Source: Salinicola acroporae (GTDB taxonomy: Bacteria > Pseudomonadota > Gammaproteobacteria > Pseudomonadales > Halomonadaceae). Taken from it: a stretch of DNA of 64,000 nt. Shown in pieces: positions 34,080 through 42,973 of the stretch. Below the pieces are notes generated by a model. The model saw only the letters and a program-made list of their open reading frames with translations. It searched no databases and was not told the origin of the DNA. The stretch covers positions 248,001 to 312,000 of the forward strand of contig NZ_PZJW01000004.1 in the NCBI RefSeq assembly GCF_003206615.1. Direction: 5' to 3'. How positions within the stretch are numbered: position 1 is the first letter of the stretch; each line of letters begins with the position of its first letter. The position numbers and the translations under genes were made by a program.

Positions 34080-34712
34080 ATGACATCTGTCCTCTCCCAG
34101 CGCATCGATCCGGTCAAGACCGCCTTGGTCCTGATCGAATTCCAGAACGACTTCACCACGCCCGGTGGCGTACTCCACGAGGCCGTCAAGGCCGTCATGG
34201 CGCGTGACGACATGCTGACCAAGACCCAGCGCCTCGTTGCCACGGCACGCGCGGCGGGTGTCAGCGTGCTGCACGCGCCAATTCACTTCGCACCCGGCTA
34301 TGGCGAGATCACCGCCCAGCCCTACGGCATCCTCGCGGGTGTCGTCGACGGCAACGCCTTCGTCAAGGGCGAGTGGGGTGCGGAGATCTGCGATGCGCTG
34401 ACGCCACAGGCCGGTGACATCGTCATCGAGGGCAAGCGCGGGCTGGATACCTTTGCCTCGACCAACCTCGATTTCATTCTGCGCAGCAAGGGTATCGAAA
34501 CCATCGCGCTGGCCGGATTCCTGACCAATTGCTGCGTGGAATCCACCATGCGCTCGGGCTACGAGAAAGGCTTCGAGGTGCTGACGCTGACCGACGGTGT
34601 CGCCGCGACCAGCGAGGCCGAGCACGATGCCGCGATCCGCTACGACTACCCCATGTTCTCCAAGCCGATGACGATCGCCGAGTTTACCGGACGGCTGCCG
34701 GACGCCGCCTAG
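34080..34712 (+). CDS. isochorismatase-family cysteine hydrolase
   Basis: 210 residues. The catalytic triad of the family is visible: Asp24 (LIEFQNDF), Lys119 (IEGKRGLD) and Cys152 (TNCCVEST), with the cis-peptide region GFLTN before it. Members hydrolyse amides or ureas such as nicotinamide, N-carbamoyl compounds or biuret, or vinyl ethers; the substrate here is not evident. It stands alone between ybiT and an exported protein gene, with no shared operon features. Confidence 0.88.
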   Translation: MTSVLSQRIDPVKTALVLIEFQNDFTTPGGVLHEAVKAVMARDDMLTKTQRLVATARAAGVSVLHAPIHFAPGYGEITAQPYGILAGVVDGNAFVKGEWGAEICDALTPQAGDIVIEGKRGLDTFASTNLDFILRSKGIETIALAGFLTNCCVESTMRSGYEKGFEVLTLTDGVAATSEAEHDAAIRYDYPMFSKPMTIAEFTGRLPDAA

Positions 34713-34875
34713 GCGCTAAACATTGGCGGGCGGGGATAGAAATGGTGTGGCGAGGGTCTATCGGAAAGCCGATGGCCATGAATCATGTCTATCATCGGTC
34801 AGGCAAGGATTGCCGGCATGCTGCCATGCCGGCCAGGCCCGCACAGGGCGGCACTCGACGAAGGAGCGACGGGCG

Positions 34876-36246
34876 ATGATGTCACGGAGAGGATCCGTTG
34901 CGGTACTGCTGGGCGCCTGGTTGATGGCCACGGCGACCACGGCGTTGGCCTTGCCCAGCAGCTTTCCCACCGGTACGACCTACTACGATCCCGAGCGGGC
35001 CTACAACGGCTTCGTGCTGTTCCCCGGCGGCGACCGCAAGACCCATCTGATCGACATGAACGGCAACGAAGTGCACCGTTGGGACTACGAGAGCTTCCCG
35101 CCCATCCCGCTCTCCGCCGAGCAGGCCGGTGGCGAGAAAGGGCATCTGCTGGTGCAGCTGGCGAGGGCCGACAAGCTCCCCGAGCACGCCAGCCCCGGCA
35201 ACGGTCTCACCAACGCCGCCGTGGCGGAGGTGAACTGGGACGGCGAGGTGCAGTGGCATTGGGGCAGCCAGCAGGATCCGGTCTACCAGCATCACGACAT
35301 GCGCCGGCTGTCCAACGGCAACAACCTGGTGATGACCGCCGAGATGCGCGAGCTCAACGGGTTCGATTATCCGATCATCGAGAACGGTATCGAGGAGGTC
35401 GATGACGAGGGGCAGGTGGTGTGGACGTGGAAGGCGGGCGATCATCTCGACGAGATGGGTTTTTCCGATGCCGGCCTGCGCTCGCTCAAGGATTCCGAGG
35501 ATCCTGACTTCCTGCATCTGAACACGGCCGTACCGGTGGGGCCCAATCGCTGGTACGACGCCGGCGACGAGCGCTTCGCGCCGGACAATATCCTGGTCAA
35601 TTCGCGCAACGCCAACGTCACGTTCATCGTCGACCGGCAGAGCGGCGAGATCGTCTGGCGTATCGGCCCCGACCTGCCGGCCCTGCAGCTCAATGGCAAG
35701 CTTGGCCGTCCCGTGGATCAGACCGTGGGATCCCACGACGTCCACCTCATCCCCAAGGGCCTGCCGGGTGCCGGCAATCTGCTGATCTTCGACAATCAGG
35801 GCAACGCCGGCTTCCCGCCCTCGAAGCAGGGGTTCTTCTCGTCCTCCCGCGTGATCGAGGTGAATCCGAGCAGCGGCAAGATCGTGTGGCAATATACCGG
35901 CAACATGTCGGGACGTTCGCCCTACACCTTCTATAGCTCGTTCATCTCGAGCGCGCGCCGGCTGCCCAACGGCAATACGCTGATCGACGAGGGCCAGAAC
36001 GGCCGACTGTTCCAGGTCACGCCGGCAGGCGAGATCGTGTGGGAGTACGTGAGCCCGTTCTTCGGCAAGTCGATGCCGAACGACGATTACGTCACCAATC
36101 AGGTCTACCGCGCGCAACTGGTGGATTACGACTGGGCACCGGCGGGCACGCCGCACGAGGAGACCGCCGTGATGCCGGACTGCGACATCTATGTGGCGGC
36201 GCCCGGCTGTGGCCCAGGCGATGCCGACGACTTGTCCGAACAGTGA
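34876..36246 (+). CDS. exported arylsulfotransferase (ASST)-like protein
   Basis: 456 residues from the ATG at 34876, chosen because AAGGAG lies 9 bases upstream and a normal signal peptide follows (Arg4-Arg5, hydrophobic core, ALA before about residue 27). The mature chain has beta-propeller repeats with the arylsulfotransferase patterns THLIDMNGNEVHRW, VAEVNWDGEVQWHW, HHDMRRLSNGNNLVM, SGEIVWRIGPDL, SHDVHLIPKG and RRLPNGNTLIDEGQNGRLFQVTPAGEIVWEY. ASSTs pass sulphate between phenols in the periplasm. Whether catalysis is kept is uncertain; His residues in the repeats (for example SHDVH) are candidates. Confidence 0.8.
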   Translation: MMSRRGSVAVLLGAWLMATATTALALPSSFPTGTTYYDPERAYNGFVLFPGGDRKTHLIDMNGNEVHRWDYESFPPIPLSAEQAGGEKGHLLVQLARADKLPEHASPGNGLTNAAVAEVNWDGEVQWHWGSQQDPVYQHHDMRRLSNGNNLVMTAEMRELNGFDYPIIENGIEEVDDEGQVVWTWKAGDHLDEMGFSDAGLRSLKDSEDPDFLHLNTAVPVGPNRWYDAGDERFAPDNILVNSRNANVTFIVDRQSGEIVWRIGPDLPALQLNGKLGRPVDQTVGSHDVHLIPKGLPGAGNLLIFDNQGNAGFPPSKQGFFSSSRVIEVNPSSGKIVWQYTGNMSGRSPYTFYSSFISSARRLPNGNTLIDEGQNGRLFQVTPAGEIVWEYVSPFFGKSMPNDDYVTNQVYRAQLVDYDWAPAGTPHEETAVMPDCDIYVAAPGCGPGDADDLSEQ

Positions 36247-36351
36247 GCGATCCCCTCGGCCGGCATGGTGGCAAGACGCCGCAGGCGGGCTGGATGCGGG
36301 GCGAGCGATGTCTGCGTACACTGCGCATGACATTCTCCGGCGCGAGTCCCC

Positions 36352-37779
36352 ATGATCAGCCATGCTCCAGACGTTCCGGCCGATATGCCCCCCGATCGAC
36401 ATGACGTCCCGTCCGACACCTTGATCGTCGGTGCCGGGGCCACCGGCCTTGCTGCTGCCTGGGCGCTTGCCAGGCGTGGCCGGAACGTCACCGTGCTCGA
36501 GAGCGACCACCGGGTGGGCGGCAACCTGCGCACCGAGCGCGACGGCGAATGGCAGATCGAGCACGGCCCCAACACCGTAATCATGAAGCCTCCGCTCTAC
36601 GCGCTGCTCGAGGAGCTCGATCTGCTCGACGAGGCGCAGCCGGCCAACGCCATCGCCAACAAGCGTTATGTGGTGATGGCCGGCCAGCCGGTGGCGCTAC
36701 CGATGAAGCCGATCGAAGCGTTGACCAGCCCGCTCATTGGCTGGCGTGGCTGGTCACGGCTGGCTCGAGAGCCCTTCATCGGTCGCTCGAGCGCAGTGGA
36801 GGAAACGCTCGCCGCTTTCGTTGAACGCCGCCTCGGCCCACGGATTCTCGCGCGAATGGTCGATCCGTTCGTTTCTGGGGTCTACGCCGGTGATCCGTCG
36901 CGGCTCTCCGTCCAGGCAGCGATGCCGCGGCTGGCGGCGATCGAGCGCGAGCACCGCTCGCTGATCGTCGGCGGCCTGAAACGCCTGCGACAGTCGCGTC
37001 GCGACCCGGCGGGCGTTCCCGCCGAGTGGCGTGGCAAGCTGGTGAGCTTTCCCCAGGGGCTGCAGCATCTCGCCGAGCGGCTGGTGCAACGCATTGCCGC
37101 CCAGCCGACGGCTGCCATTCATACCGGCTGCTCCGTGCAGGGCGTTCGTCGCGAAGGCGAGCAGTGGGTTGTCATGGACGATCAGGGTCGGGAATGGCGC
37201 GCCGGGACGCTGGTGCTGGCGGTGCCGGCCCCAGTGGCGGCACGGCTGCTAGCGCCCACGGACTCGGCCCTGGCGGAGCCGCTGGCGGCGATCGCCTATC
37301 CGCCGGTCAACGCCATCGCGCTGGGTTTTCGCGAGCAGGATATCGCCCACCCCCTGGATGGCTTCGGGGTGCTGATTCCCCGCTCGGAGGGGCGGCGTAC
37401 GCTCGGTGCGCTGTTCTCGTCGACGCTATTTCCCCACCGGGTACCGACGGGCCACAAGTTGCTCAACGTCTTCATCGGCGGCCGCCAGGACCCGGATGCC
37501 GCCGACGGCGACGATGCGGCCCAGATCTCGCAGGTAAAAGACGATCTTGGTGATCTCCTTGGAATTCATGGCGAGCCGGTATGGCAGCGCGTCACCCGCT
37601 GGCCACAGGCGATTCCGCAGTACGAGCTCGGCCACCTGAGGCGCATCGAGGCGCTGGACGTGGCGCTTCAGGGTCATCCCGGGCTGCACCTGGCGGGCAA
37701 CTGGCGCGGGGGGATCGCGGTAGGGGACTGCCTCGAGAATGGCCGCCGGCTCGGGGAGCGGCTACTGTCGGAGGCTTGA
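36352..37779 (+). CDS. hemY: protoporphyrinogen oxidase, HemY type
   Basis: 475 residues. The FAD-binding motif LIVGAGATGLAAAWALARRGRNVTVLES starts at about residue 24, after a 20-residue polar extension. GGNLRTERDGEWQIEHGPNTV and the very characteristic DPFVSGVYAGDPSRLSVQAAMPRL identify the oxygen-dependent HemY/PPOX class, and the C-terminus has the second FAD segment HLAGNWRGGIAVGDCLENGRR. It oxidises protoporphyrinogen IX to protoporphyrin IX in haem synthesis. Annotation pipelines often label this class hemG, but it is unrelated to the flavodoxin-like E. coli HemG. Confidence 0.88.
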   Translation: MISHAPDVPADMPPDRHDVPSDTLIVGAGATGLAAAWALARRGRNVTVLESDHRVGGNLRTERDGEWQIEHGPNTVIMKPPLYALLEELDLLDEAQPANAIANKRYVVMAGQPVALPMKPIEALTSPLIGWRGWSRLAREPFIGRSSAVEETLAAFVERRLGPRILARMVDPFVSGVYAGDPSRLSVQAAMPRLAAIEREHRSLIVGGLKRLRQSRRDPAGVPAEWRGKLVSFPQGLQHLAERLVQRIAAQPTAAIHTGCSVQGVRREGEQWVVMDDQGREWRAGTLVLAVPAPVAARLLAPTDSALAEPLAAIAYPPVNAIALGFREQDIAHPLDGFGVLIPRSEGRRTLGALFSSTLFPHRVPTGHKLLNVFIGGRQDPDAADGDDAAQISQVKDDLGDLLGIHGEPVWQRVTRWPQAIPQYELGHLRRIEALDVALQGHPGLHLAGNWRGGIAVGDCLENGRRLGERLLSEA

Positions 37780-37781
37780 GG

Positions 37782-37808
37782 CGAGGCGGCGCGGAGAGCG
37801 CCGCCTCG
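37782..37808. terminator. hairpin between convergent hemY and HAD genes (no T-run)
   Basis: CGAGGCGGCGC, loop GGAGA, GCGCCGCCTCG: 11 perfect G-C-rich pairs located 3 bases after the hemY stop and 15 bases past the stop of the opposing gene. No T-run on either side, so it may act as a U-less terminator for both transcripts. Confidence 0.55.
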
Positions 37809-37822
37809 ATGCGTCTCCGAGG

Positions 37823-38620
37823 CTACTTGTCGACCAGCTCCGCCACCGAGGACATGATCTCCTTGGGCCGGAACGGGTAGCGTTCGATCTCGGCCTTGTC
37901 GGCGATGCCGCTCAATACCAGTACCGTGTGCATGCCCGCTTCGATGCCGGCGACGATATCGGTATCCATGCGGTCACCGATCATGCCGGTACCGTCGGAG
38001 TGGACGCCGAGCTTGTTGAGCGCCGAGCGGAACATCATCGGGTTGGGCTTGCCGACGATATAGGGTTTGCGCCCCGTCGCTTCGGTGATCAGCGCGGCGA
38101 CCGCGCCCGTGGCCGGCAGCACGCCTTCCTGGCTGGGCCCGGTGGCGTCCGGGTTGGTGCAGATGAAGCGGGCGCCCTGGTTGATCAGCCGAATCGCCTT
38201 GGTGATCGCCTCGAAGGAGTAGGAGCGGGTCTCGCCGATCACCACGTAGTCCGGCTTGGCGTCGGTCATGATGAAACCGGCCTCGTGGATCGCCGTGGTC
38301 AGGCCGGCCTCGCCGACGACGAAGGCCGAGCCCCCCGGGGCCTGGTCGCGCAGGAACGCCGCCGTCGCCAGTGCCGAGGTCCAGATCTTCTCCTCGGGAA
38401 CCTCCAGGCCGCTGTGTCGCAGGCGCGCGCTGAGATCGCGGGGGGTGAAGATCGAGTTGTTGGTCAGTACCAGAAACGGAATTTCCCGCTCCCGCCACTG
38501 GTTGATCAGGTCCGCGGCACCGGGAATGGCCTTGTTCTCATGGACCAGGACGCCATCCATGTCGGTCAACCAGGACTTGATGTTGCGTCGACTCGCGGTG
38601 TTGTCTTTCTTGCTGGCCAT
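37823..38620 (-). CDS. HAD-IIA family sugar/nucleotide phosphatase (NagD-like)
   Basis: 265 residues. The HAD nucleophile motif is WLTDMDGVLVHE with Asp20 and Asp22; motif II is FLVLTNNS; motif III is IVGKPNPMMF; motif IV is MIGDRMDTDIVAGIEAGM. The C2-type cap between motifs II and III places it in the NagD/PGP subfamily, whose members dephosphorylate UMP, GMP or sugar phosphates in the cytoplasm. The exact substrate is unknown. It is convergent with hemY. Confidence 0.9.
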   Translation of the reverse strand: MASKKDNTASRRNIKSWLTDMDGVLVHENKAIPGAADLINQWREREIPFLVLTNNSIFTPRDLSARLRHSGLEVPEEKIWTSALATAAFLRDQAPGGSAFVVGEAGLTTAIHEAGFIMTDAKPDYVVIGETRSYSFEAITKAIRLINQGARFICTNPDATGPSQEGVLPATGAVAALITEATGRKPYIVGKPNPMMFRSALNKLGVHSDGTGMIGDRMDTDIVAGIEAGMHTVLVLSGIADKAEIERYPFRPKEIMSSVAELVDK

Positions 38621-38731
38621 GGGACCCCTTAGCGTGCGCGTGGAGAGATGATCGGTATCGAATCGCTTGCTCCCTCAGTTTAGCAAGTTGTCGCGCGGAC
38701 GTGCGGGCGACCCTAGTTTGATAGGCCGAGA

Positions 38732-39421
38732 TCACGAAGAACTCAGCGAGGTCTCCAGCAGCTCAGGAAGGTTGAGAATCGCCTTCATGATCGCCTCTTC
38801 GCCCGAGGCAAGGTGCTCCGTCATCAATCTCGCCGCTTCGTCCCCGCAACCGCTTTCCAGCGCGGCAACGATGCCTGCGTGATCATCGTTCCAGTACTCG
38901 CTCGATTGACCATATACCATGCTGACATAGGCGATCCTCATATGATCGTCCGACAGCTCCTCGATCAGTCGCGCTAGACGGTCGTTGCCCGCGGCATGAG
39001 CGATCAGGCAATGAAACCGGTGGTTTGCCTGAGAGAAAGCGATCATCTCGGCGGCGCTGTTACGGTCGTAGCTTGCCGAGCTGCAGTCACGCAGGGCGCG
39101 TAGCTTGTCGCCGTCGAGTCGCCCGGCCGCCAGTCGGCAAAGCTCCGGCTCGATCAGCCGGCGCGCCTGGTAACTGTCGCGAATACTCTTGATGGTGATC
39201 GGGGCCACGGTGTAGCCCAGTCGCCCCTGATTGAGGGTCAGCCCTTGTTGCGTGAGTCGCGCCAGGGCATGGCGGATCGCCGCCTTACCCAGGGCGTAGT
39301 GCTCGGTGAGCCAGGCTTCGGTGATAGTGGTGCCAGGCTTCAGCGTGCAGGAGATGATGTCTCTGCGCAGGGTGTCGAAGGCTTGAGCGTTAAGGTTGCC
39401 TTTTTTCGGGGACGTTGCCAT
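38732..39421 (-). CDS. GntR-family (FCD) transcriptional regulator
   Basis: 229 residues from the ATG at 39421 (an in-frame extension further upstream is low quality and was left out). An N-terminal winged helix-turn-helix (AQAFDTLRRDIISCTLKPG, then the recognition helix region YALGKAAIRHALARLTQQGLT) is joined to an FCD effector domain (DSYQARRLIEPELCRLAAGRL ... AHAAGNDRLARLIEEL), the FadR/VanR branch. It lies downstream of the AtoE-like transporter and CocE hydrolase genes on the same strand and is the obvious candidate regulator of that unit. Confidence 0.88.
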   Translation of the reverse strand: MATSPKKGNLNAQAFDTLRRDIISCTLKPGTTITEAWLTEHYALGKAAIRHALARLTQQGLTLNQGRLGYTVAPITIKSIRDSYQARRLIEPELCRLAAGRLDGDKLRALRDCSSASYDRNSAAEMIAFSQANHRFHCLIAHAAGNDRLARLIEELSDDHMRIAYVSMVYGQSSEYWNDDHAGIVAALESGCGDEAARLMTEHLASGEEAIMKAILNLPELLETSLSSS

Positions 39422-39561
39422 GGCCGATTTCCGTGAGGATGGCGCAGTGGCGCCCGATGAGTCCGCCGGATGCTGGAGCAGCCCGAGTGTCGCCGGAAAC
39501 TGTCTGCACCCGCCGGCCTCTCGGACGACACTCGACGTTGGTGTGTGGTGATGCGGCCACT

Positions 39562-40878
39562 TTACAGCATGGAGAGCAGCACGAAAGCCGCGATGATGGT
39601 AGCGCCGCACAGCAATGTCCACATCACGCAGTAGCCCATGATGTCCCTGGCGGAGAGGCCGGCAACGCCCAGCAGCGGCAGTGCCCAGAACGGCTGCATC
39701 TGGTTGGTCCAGGCATCACCCCAAGTAAATGCCATGATGGTCTGCGGTATGTCGGCCCCCAGCGTCTTCGCCGCGTCCAGCATGATCGGTCCTTGAATGG
39801 CCCATTGGCCGCCGCCGGAAGGGATGAATATGTTGATGATCCCCGCCGACACGAATGTCAGGATCGGGAAGGTATGAACGTTGGCGATATCAACGAACCA
39901 GGTCGAGAGGGTGTCGGCCAGTCCCGAGACCTTGACCATGCCGGCAATCCCGGCGTACAGCGGAAACTGCATGATGATGCCGCGACAAGAGAGGACGCCT
40001 TCCTTGACCGCCTTGCCGAAGCTTGCGGGGCTAGGTTGCAGCAACAGGCCTATGGTCAGGAAGATCAGGATGACCAGGTTCAGACTCAGCGTGAAGCCGA
40101 GCTGTTGGAAGTTGATCACCAGGTATCCCAGGGGCAACAGCGCCAGCACGAGATTGGGCAGGCGATAGTGCTCCAACTTTTCGGCCCACGGCATCTGGCG
40201 GGTATCGACGATCCCCGTGTCATTGTTCAAGGGCTCGCCCTGGAACTGCTTGACCTCGTCACCCTCCGGTTTGACCCGGGTAAAAACGAAATAGAGCAAT
40301 GCCAGCAGCACCAGAGTCAGGGCGACGTTCCACCACGAGTAGAGAGTGTCGGTGATCGGTACGATACCCACCACGTCCTGCATGAAATTACCTTCGGAGG
40401 CCATCAACAGCGGGATCGAGGCCGTGGTGCCACGGACGATCTCCCCCGAATAAGCGGCGGCAACGGCGAGGGGGAAATGGAGTCCTGGCACGCGGCGCCC
40501 CATCTCCCGGGCCAGGAAGGCACCGACGATCATGCCGAACCCCCAGTTGATATAGAAGGTCACCATTGATACGACGGCGATGATACCGGCGGCTTGGGCC
40601 GGGTTGTCGGGGATGTCGACCAGGCGATCGATGAGGCGCGCGACGATTGGCGTCTTGGCGATGACGAAGCCTGTCAGCAGAATCAGGCACATCTGCATGG
40701 CGAACTTGTAGAGATTCGAGAATCCCTCTCCCCAACCGTTGAGCATGGTATAGGCGCTCTGCCCTTCGATGGTCACGCCGAGCAGGAATACGACCGCGCT
40801 CAACGCGATGGCCAACAGCATCGCGTTGGGCAGACAGGTCTGGACGAACTTGAGGCACAGCCGTGTTAAAAATTGCAT
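39562..40878 (-). CDS. AtoE-like short-chain fatty acid transporter
   Basis: 438 residues with about ten to twelve helices. It matches the TIGR00366/AtoE family: start CLKFVQTCLPNAMLLAIALSAVV, WGEGFSNLYKFAMQMCLILLTGFVIA, TFYINWGFGMIVGAFLARE and the re-entrant-like IIN IFIPSGGGQWAIQGPIMLDAA segment. E. coli AtoE imports acetoacetate and short-chain fatty acids. Gene order CocE hydrolase, this transporter, GntR regulator (gaps 91 and 140 bases) suggests uptake of a small carboxylate linked to an ester or amide hydrolase. Confidence 0.88.
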   Translation of the reverse strand: MQFLTRLCLKFVQTCLPNAMLLAIALSAVVFLLGVTIEGQSAYTMLNGWGEGFSNLYKFAMQMCLILLTGFVIAKTPIVARLIDRLVDIPDNPAQAAGIIAVVSMVTFYINWGFGMIVGAFLAREMGRRVPGLHFPLAVAAAYSGEIVRGTTASIPLLMASEGNFMQDVVGIVPITDTLYSWWNVALTLVLLALLYFVFTRVKPEGDEVKQFQGEPLNNDTGIVDTRQMPWAEKLEHYRLPNLVLALLPLGYLVINFQQLGFTLSLNLVILIFLTIGLLLQPSPASFGKAVKEGVLSCRGIIMQFPLYAGIAGMVKVSGLADTLSTWFVDIANVHTFPILTFVSAGIINIFIPSGGGQWAIQGPIMLDAAKTLGADIPQTIMAFTWGDAWTNQMQPFWALPLLGVAGLSARDIMGYCVMWTLLCGATIIAAFVLLSML

Positions 40879-40969
40879 GGAGAGACCCCATTGGTTGTTG
40901 TGGGCTTGTTCTTTGAGTTGAGCGACGGCCGACCGGTCGTCGCGGGCCTGTCCGAAACGGGGGAAAGGG

Positions 40970-42796
40970 TTATCGGCGGGCCATCATGGGCAGTTCGATA
41001 TGCGAGGCGTGGGCGGCTTGTCGGCCTATGGTGATGGTCGGCACGACGCCATCCGGAATACGGGAGAAGTGGTCGTTGTCAGCAAGTGCGATCGCCACCC
41101 GTAGGCGATGGCCAGCCTTGAATAGCCACGATATCGGCAGCAAGTCGAAGGCGATCTCGCTACGCTCGCCGGGAATCAGGTAGCGGGCGTCGCATTCGTT
41201 GAAACTGTGATCCGGGCCAAGCGACGGAATATTATCGGGGCCGGACGAGAGTCGTCGGTGCAGGGCGCGGAAGACACCTTCGGTGACATAAGATGCCTGC
41301 CCCTGTTCATCGATGTCCTCGAGATAGACGAACAGGGCGCAGTCCTCGGTATCGCTCTCTAGGAACAGTCGCACGACGGGGTGGCCGGTCACCTCCATGT
41401 CCGATTCTAAGCGGTCGGTGGTATAGCAGAGCATGCGCTCGTCCCGACCATGCCAGTCTGGGTAGTAGCGCTCGACGTTCTGGGCGTAGAGGCGGTTGTA
41501 GCGGGACTGGTTACCGCTACCGCAGCGATAGTCGCCGACATATCGGTCCGCTGCCGTTTCCGCCGTCGGCGCGGTGTCGGCGAGCCGGTGGTCGGGCTGA
41601 AAGTAGAGCCTGTTGAGCGTCGTCTCCGCGGGTGGCCACTCGCTGGCGGACTTCCAGCGTTCTTCCCCCACGGTGTAATAGTGCACCGGTGGTTCATTGC
41701 CGATACCGGTTTCCAAACCCATCAGATGCTGGTCGAAGAAACGCAACGTCTCCGCTAGCGCCTTGTCCTGCGGTGCCGGATCGTGTCGAAACGGGCTGGA
41801 GCCGGTGCGGGCCCCATGATCCCATGCGCCGAGCATCAGCCGCTTGCCGGGGTTTCGCTGCCAGTTGAAACGCAGCGCCGCGCCACGGGAGTAATGGCCG
41901 TCCATCCAGCCGGAGATCGTGTAGACGGCGGTTTGTGAGTCGGCGGTGCGATTGGCGTAGTGGTAGGGGCTGATGGTAGCCGATGTGAAGTCCGGCGACG
42001 TATGCAGGGCCCGGTCCCGATAGGGCAGTTGGTGGACGAAATCTGCCATGTCGAAGTTGGCGACATGCTCCTTCAGTGCTGCGGCAAGCATGGCGCCGTC
42101 CGTGTCTTCATCGACCGGCGCCGGACCTTCGAAGTGATCGCCGCGAAAATAGGGGAAGCTGGCCCTCTCGTCGGCGGCATCGTCGTCGAGCGCCTCCATC
42201 AGACGGCCGTACTCCTTGACCAGTCGACGGCACATGACGCCTCCCGGGTAGAGCTGATTCGACCAGGTATCCCAGACCGCCGAGTGCGGCACGATAGCCT
42301 TGACGGCTGGATGGGCCCAGGACGCGGTGAAATCGGCAGCCGCGCCGAGGTAGGAGATGCCGGTCACTCCTATCGCGCCGCTGCACCAGGACTGTTGACT
42401 GATCCAGTCGATCACCTCCAGGTAGTCCTCGCGCTCGTTGGGAGAACGCAAGCCGGTGCGAGTGCCATAGGAAGCGCCACTACCACGCACGTCCACGGCA
42501 ACCAGCGCATAGCCTCGCGCCAGCAGCAGCGAGCGGAACACGGCGATGTTGGGACAGTCTTCCGTGTCATCCGGGGCGGCGGGCTTCAGTTTCATGCGCC
42601 GATAGTAAGGCGTGAAGAATACGACGACGGGGAGTCGGGCGTCAGAGGAGGGCTGACTGCCGGGAAGGTGGATGTCAACGGCGAGGCGAATACCGTCCCG
42701 CATGGTCAGGTAGTGCGATGAGAGTCGCTGGCCTTCGAAGATTGGCTCGCGGCTCTCCAACCAGGTCTCGGGGCGAAAGGTAGAGGTGTCCGACAC
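40970..42796 (-). CDS. CocE/NonD family alpha/beta hydrolase (X-Pro dipeptidyl-peptidase type)
   Basis: 608 residues. The alpha/beta hydrolase core shows YALVAVDVRGSGASYGTR (oxyanion region) and the nucleophile elbow GVTGISYLG with Ser148; LMLGAWDHGARTG later holds the catalytic histidine. The C-terminal jelly-roll (about 400-600, ATVRLFLESDTEDCALFVYLEDID and FKAGHRLRVAIA) is the X-Pro dipeptidyl-peptidase C domain. Members hydrolyse esters (cocaine esterase), glutaryl amides or peptides. No signal peptide, so cytoplasmic. First gene of the hydrolase-transporter-regulator unit. Confidence 0.9.
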   Translation of the reverse strand: MSDTSTFRPETWLESREPIFEGQRLSSHYLTMRDGIRLAVDIHLPGSQPSSDARLPVVVFFTPYYRRMKLKPAAPDDTEDCPNIAVFRSLLLARGYALVAVDVRGSGASYGTRTGLRSPNEREDYLEVIDWISQQSWCSGAIGVTGISYLGAAADFTASWAHPAVKAIVPHSAVWDTWSNQLYPGGVMCRRLVKEYGRLMEALDDDAADERASFPYFRGDHFEGPAPVDEDTDGAMLAAALKEHVANFDMADFVHQLPYRDRALHTSPDFTSATISPYHYANRTADSQTAVYTISGWMDGHYSRGAALRFNWQRNPGKRLMLGAWDHGARTGSSPFRHDPAPQDKALAETLRFFDQHLMGLETGIGNEPPVHYYTVGEERWKSASEWPPAETTLNRLYFQPDHRLADTAPTAETAADRYVGDYRCGSGNQSRYNRLYAQNVERYYPDWHGRDERMLCYTTDRLESDMEVTGHPVVRLFLESDTEDCALFVYLEDIDEQGQASYVTEGVFRALHRRLSSGPDNIPSLGPDHSFNECDARYLIPGERSEIAFDLLPISWLFKAGHRLRVAIALADNDHFSRIPDGVVPTITIGRQAAHASHIELPMMARR

Positions 42797-42852
42797 GGCT
42801 CAAATTCCTGTTTATTGTACGGATATTATTTAGAAAGGTTGAACTCGTGTTT

Positions 42853-42864
42853 TTGACATGTCAA
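42853..42864 (-). promoter_or_regulatory. candidate GntR operator upstream of the CocE gene
   Basis: A perfect 12-base palindrome TTGACATGTCAA lies in an AT-rich region 57 bases before the CocE start. FadR/GntR-FCD proteins bind short palindromes of this size. On the reverse strand, TTCAAC and TACAAT (spacing about 18) follow it as a possible promoter, so bound repressor would sit just upstream of or over the polymerase site. Confidence 0.45.
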
Positions 42865-42973
42865 TTAATTGTTTTTGAAACTCCTATGCTGAAAAGGGAT
42901 CGGACGATCGCCCTTGCAGTTTGGGATGGTTTCTCCGGCAACAGGTCGTTATTGGTGGGTGAGCTATTTTGCG

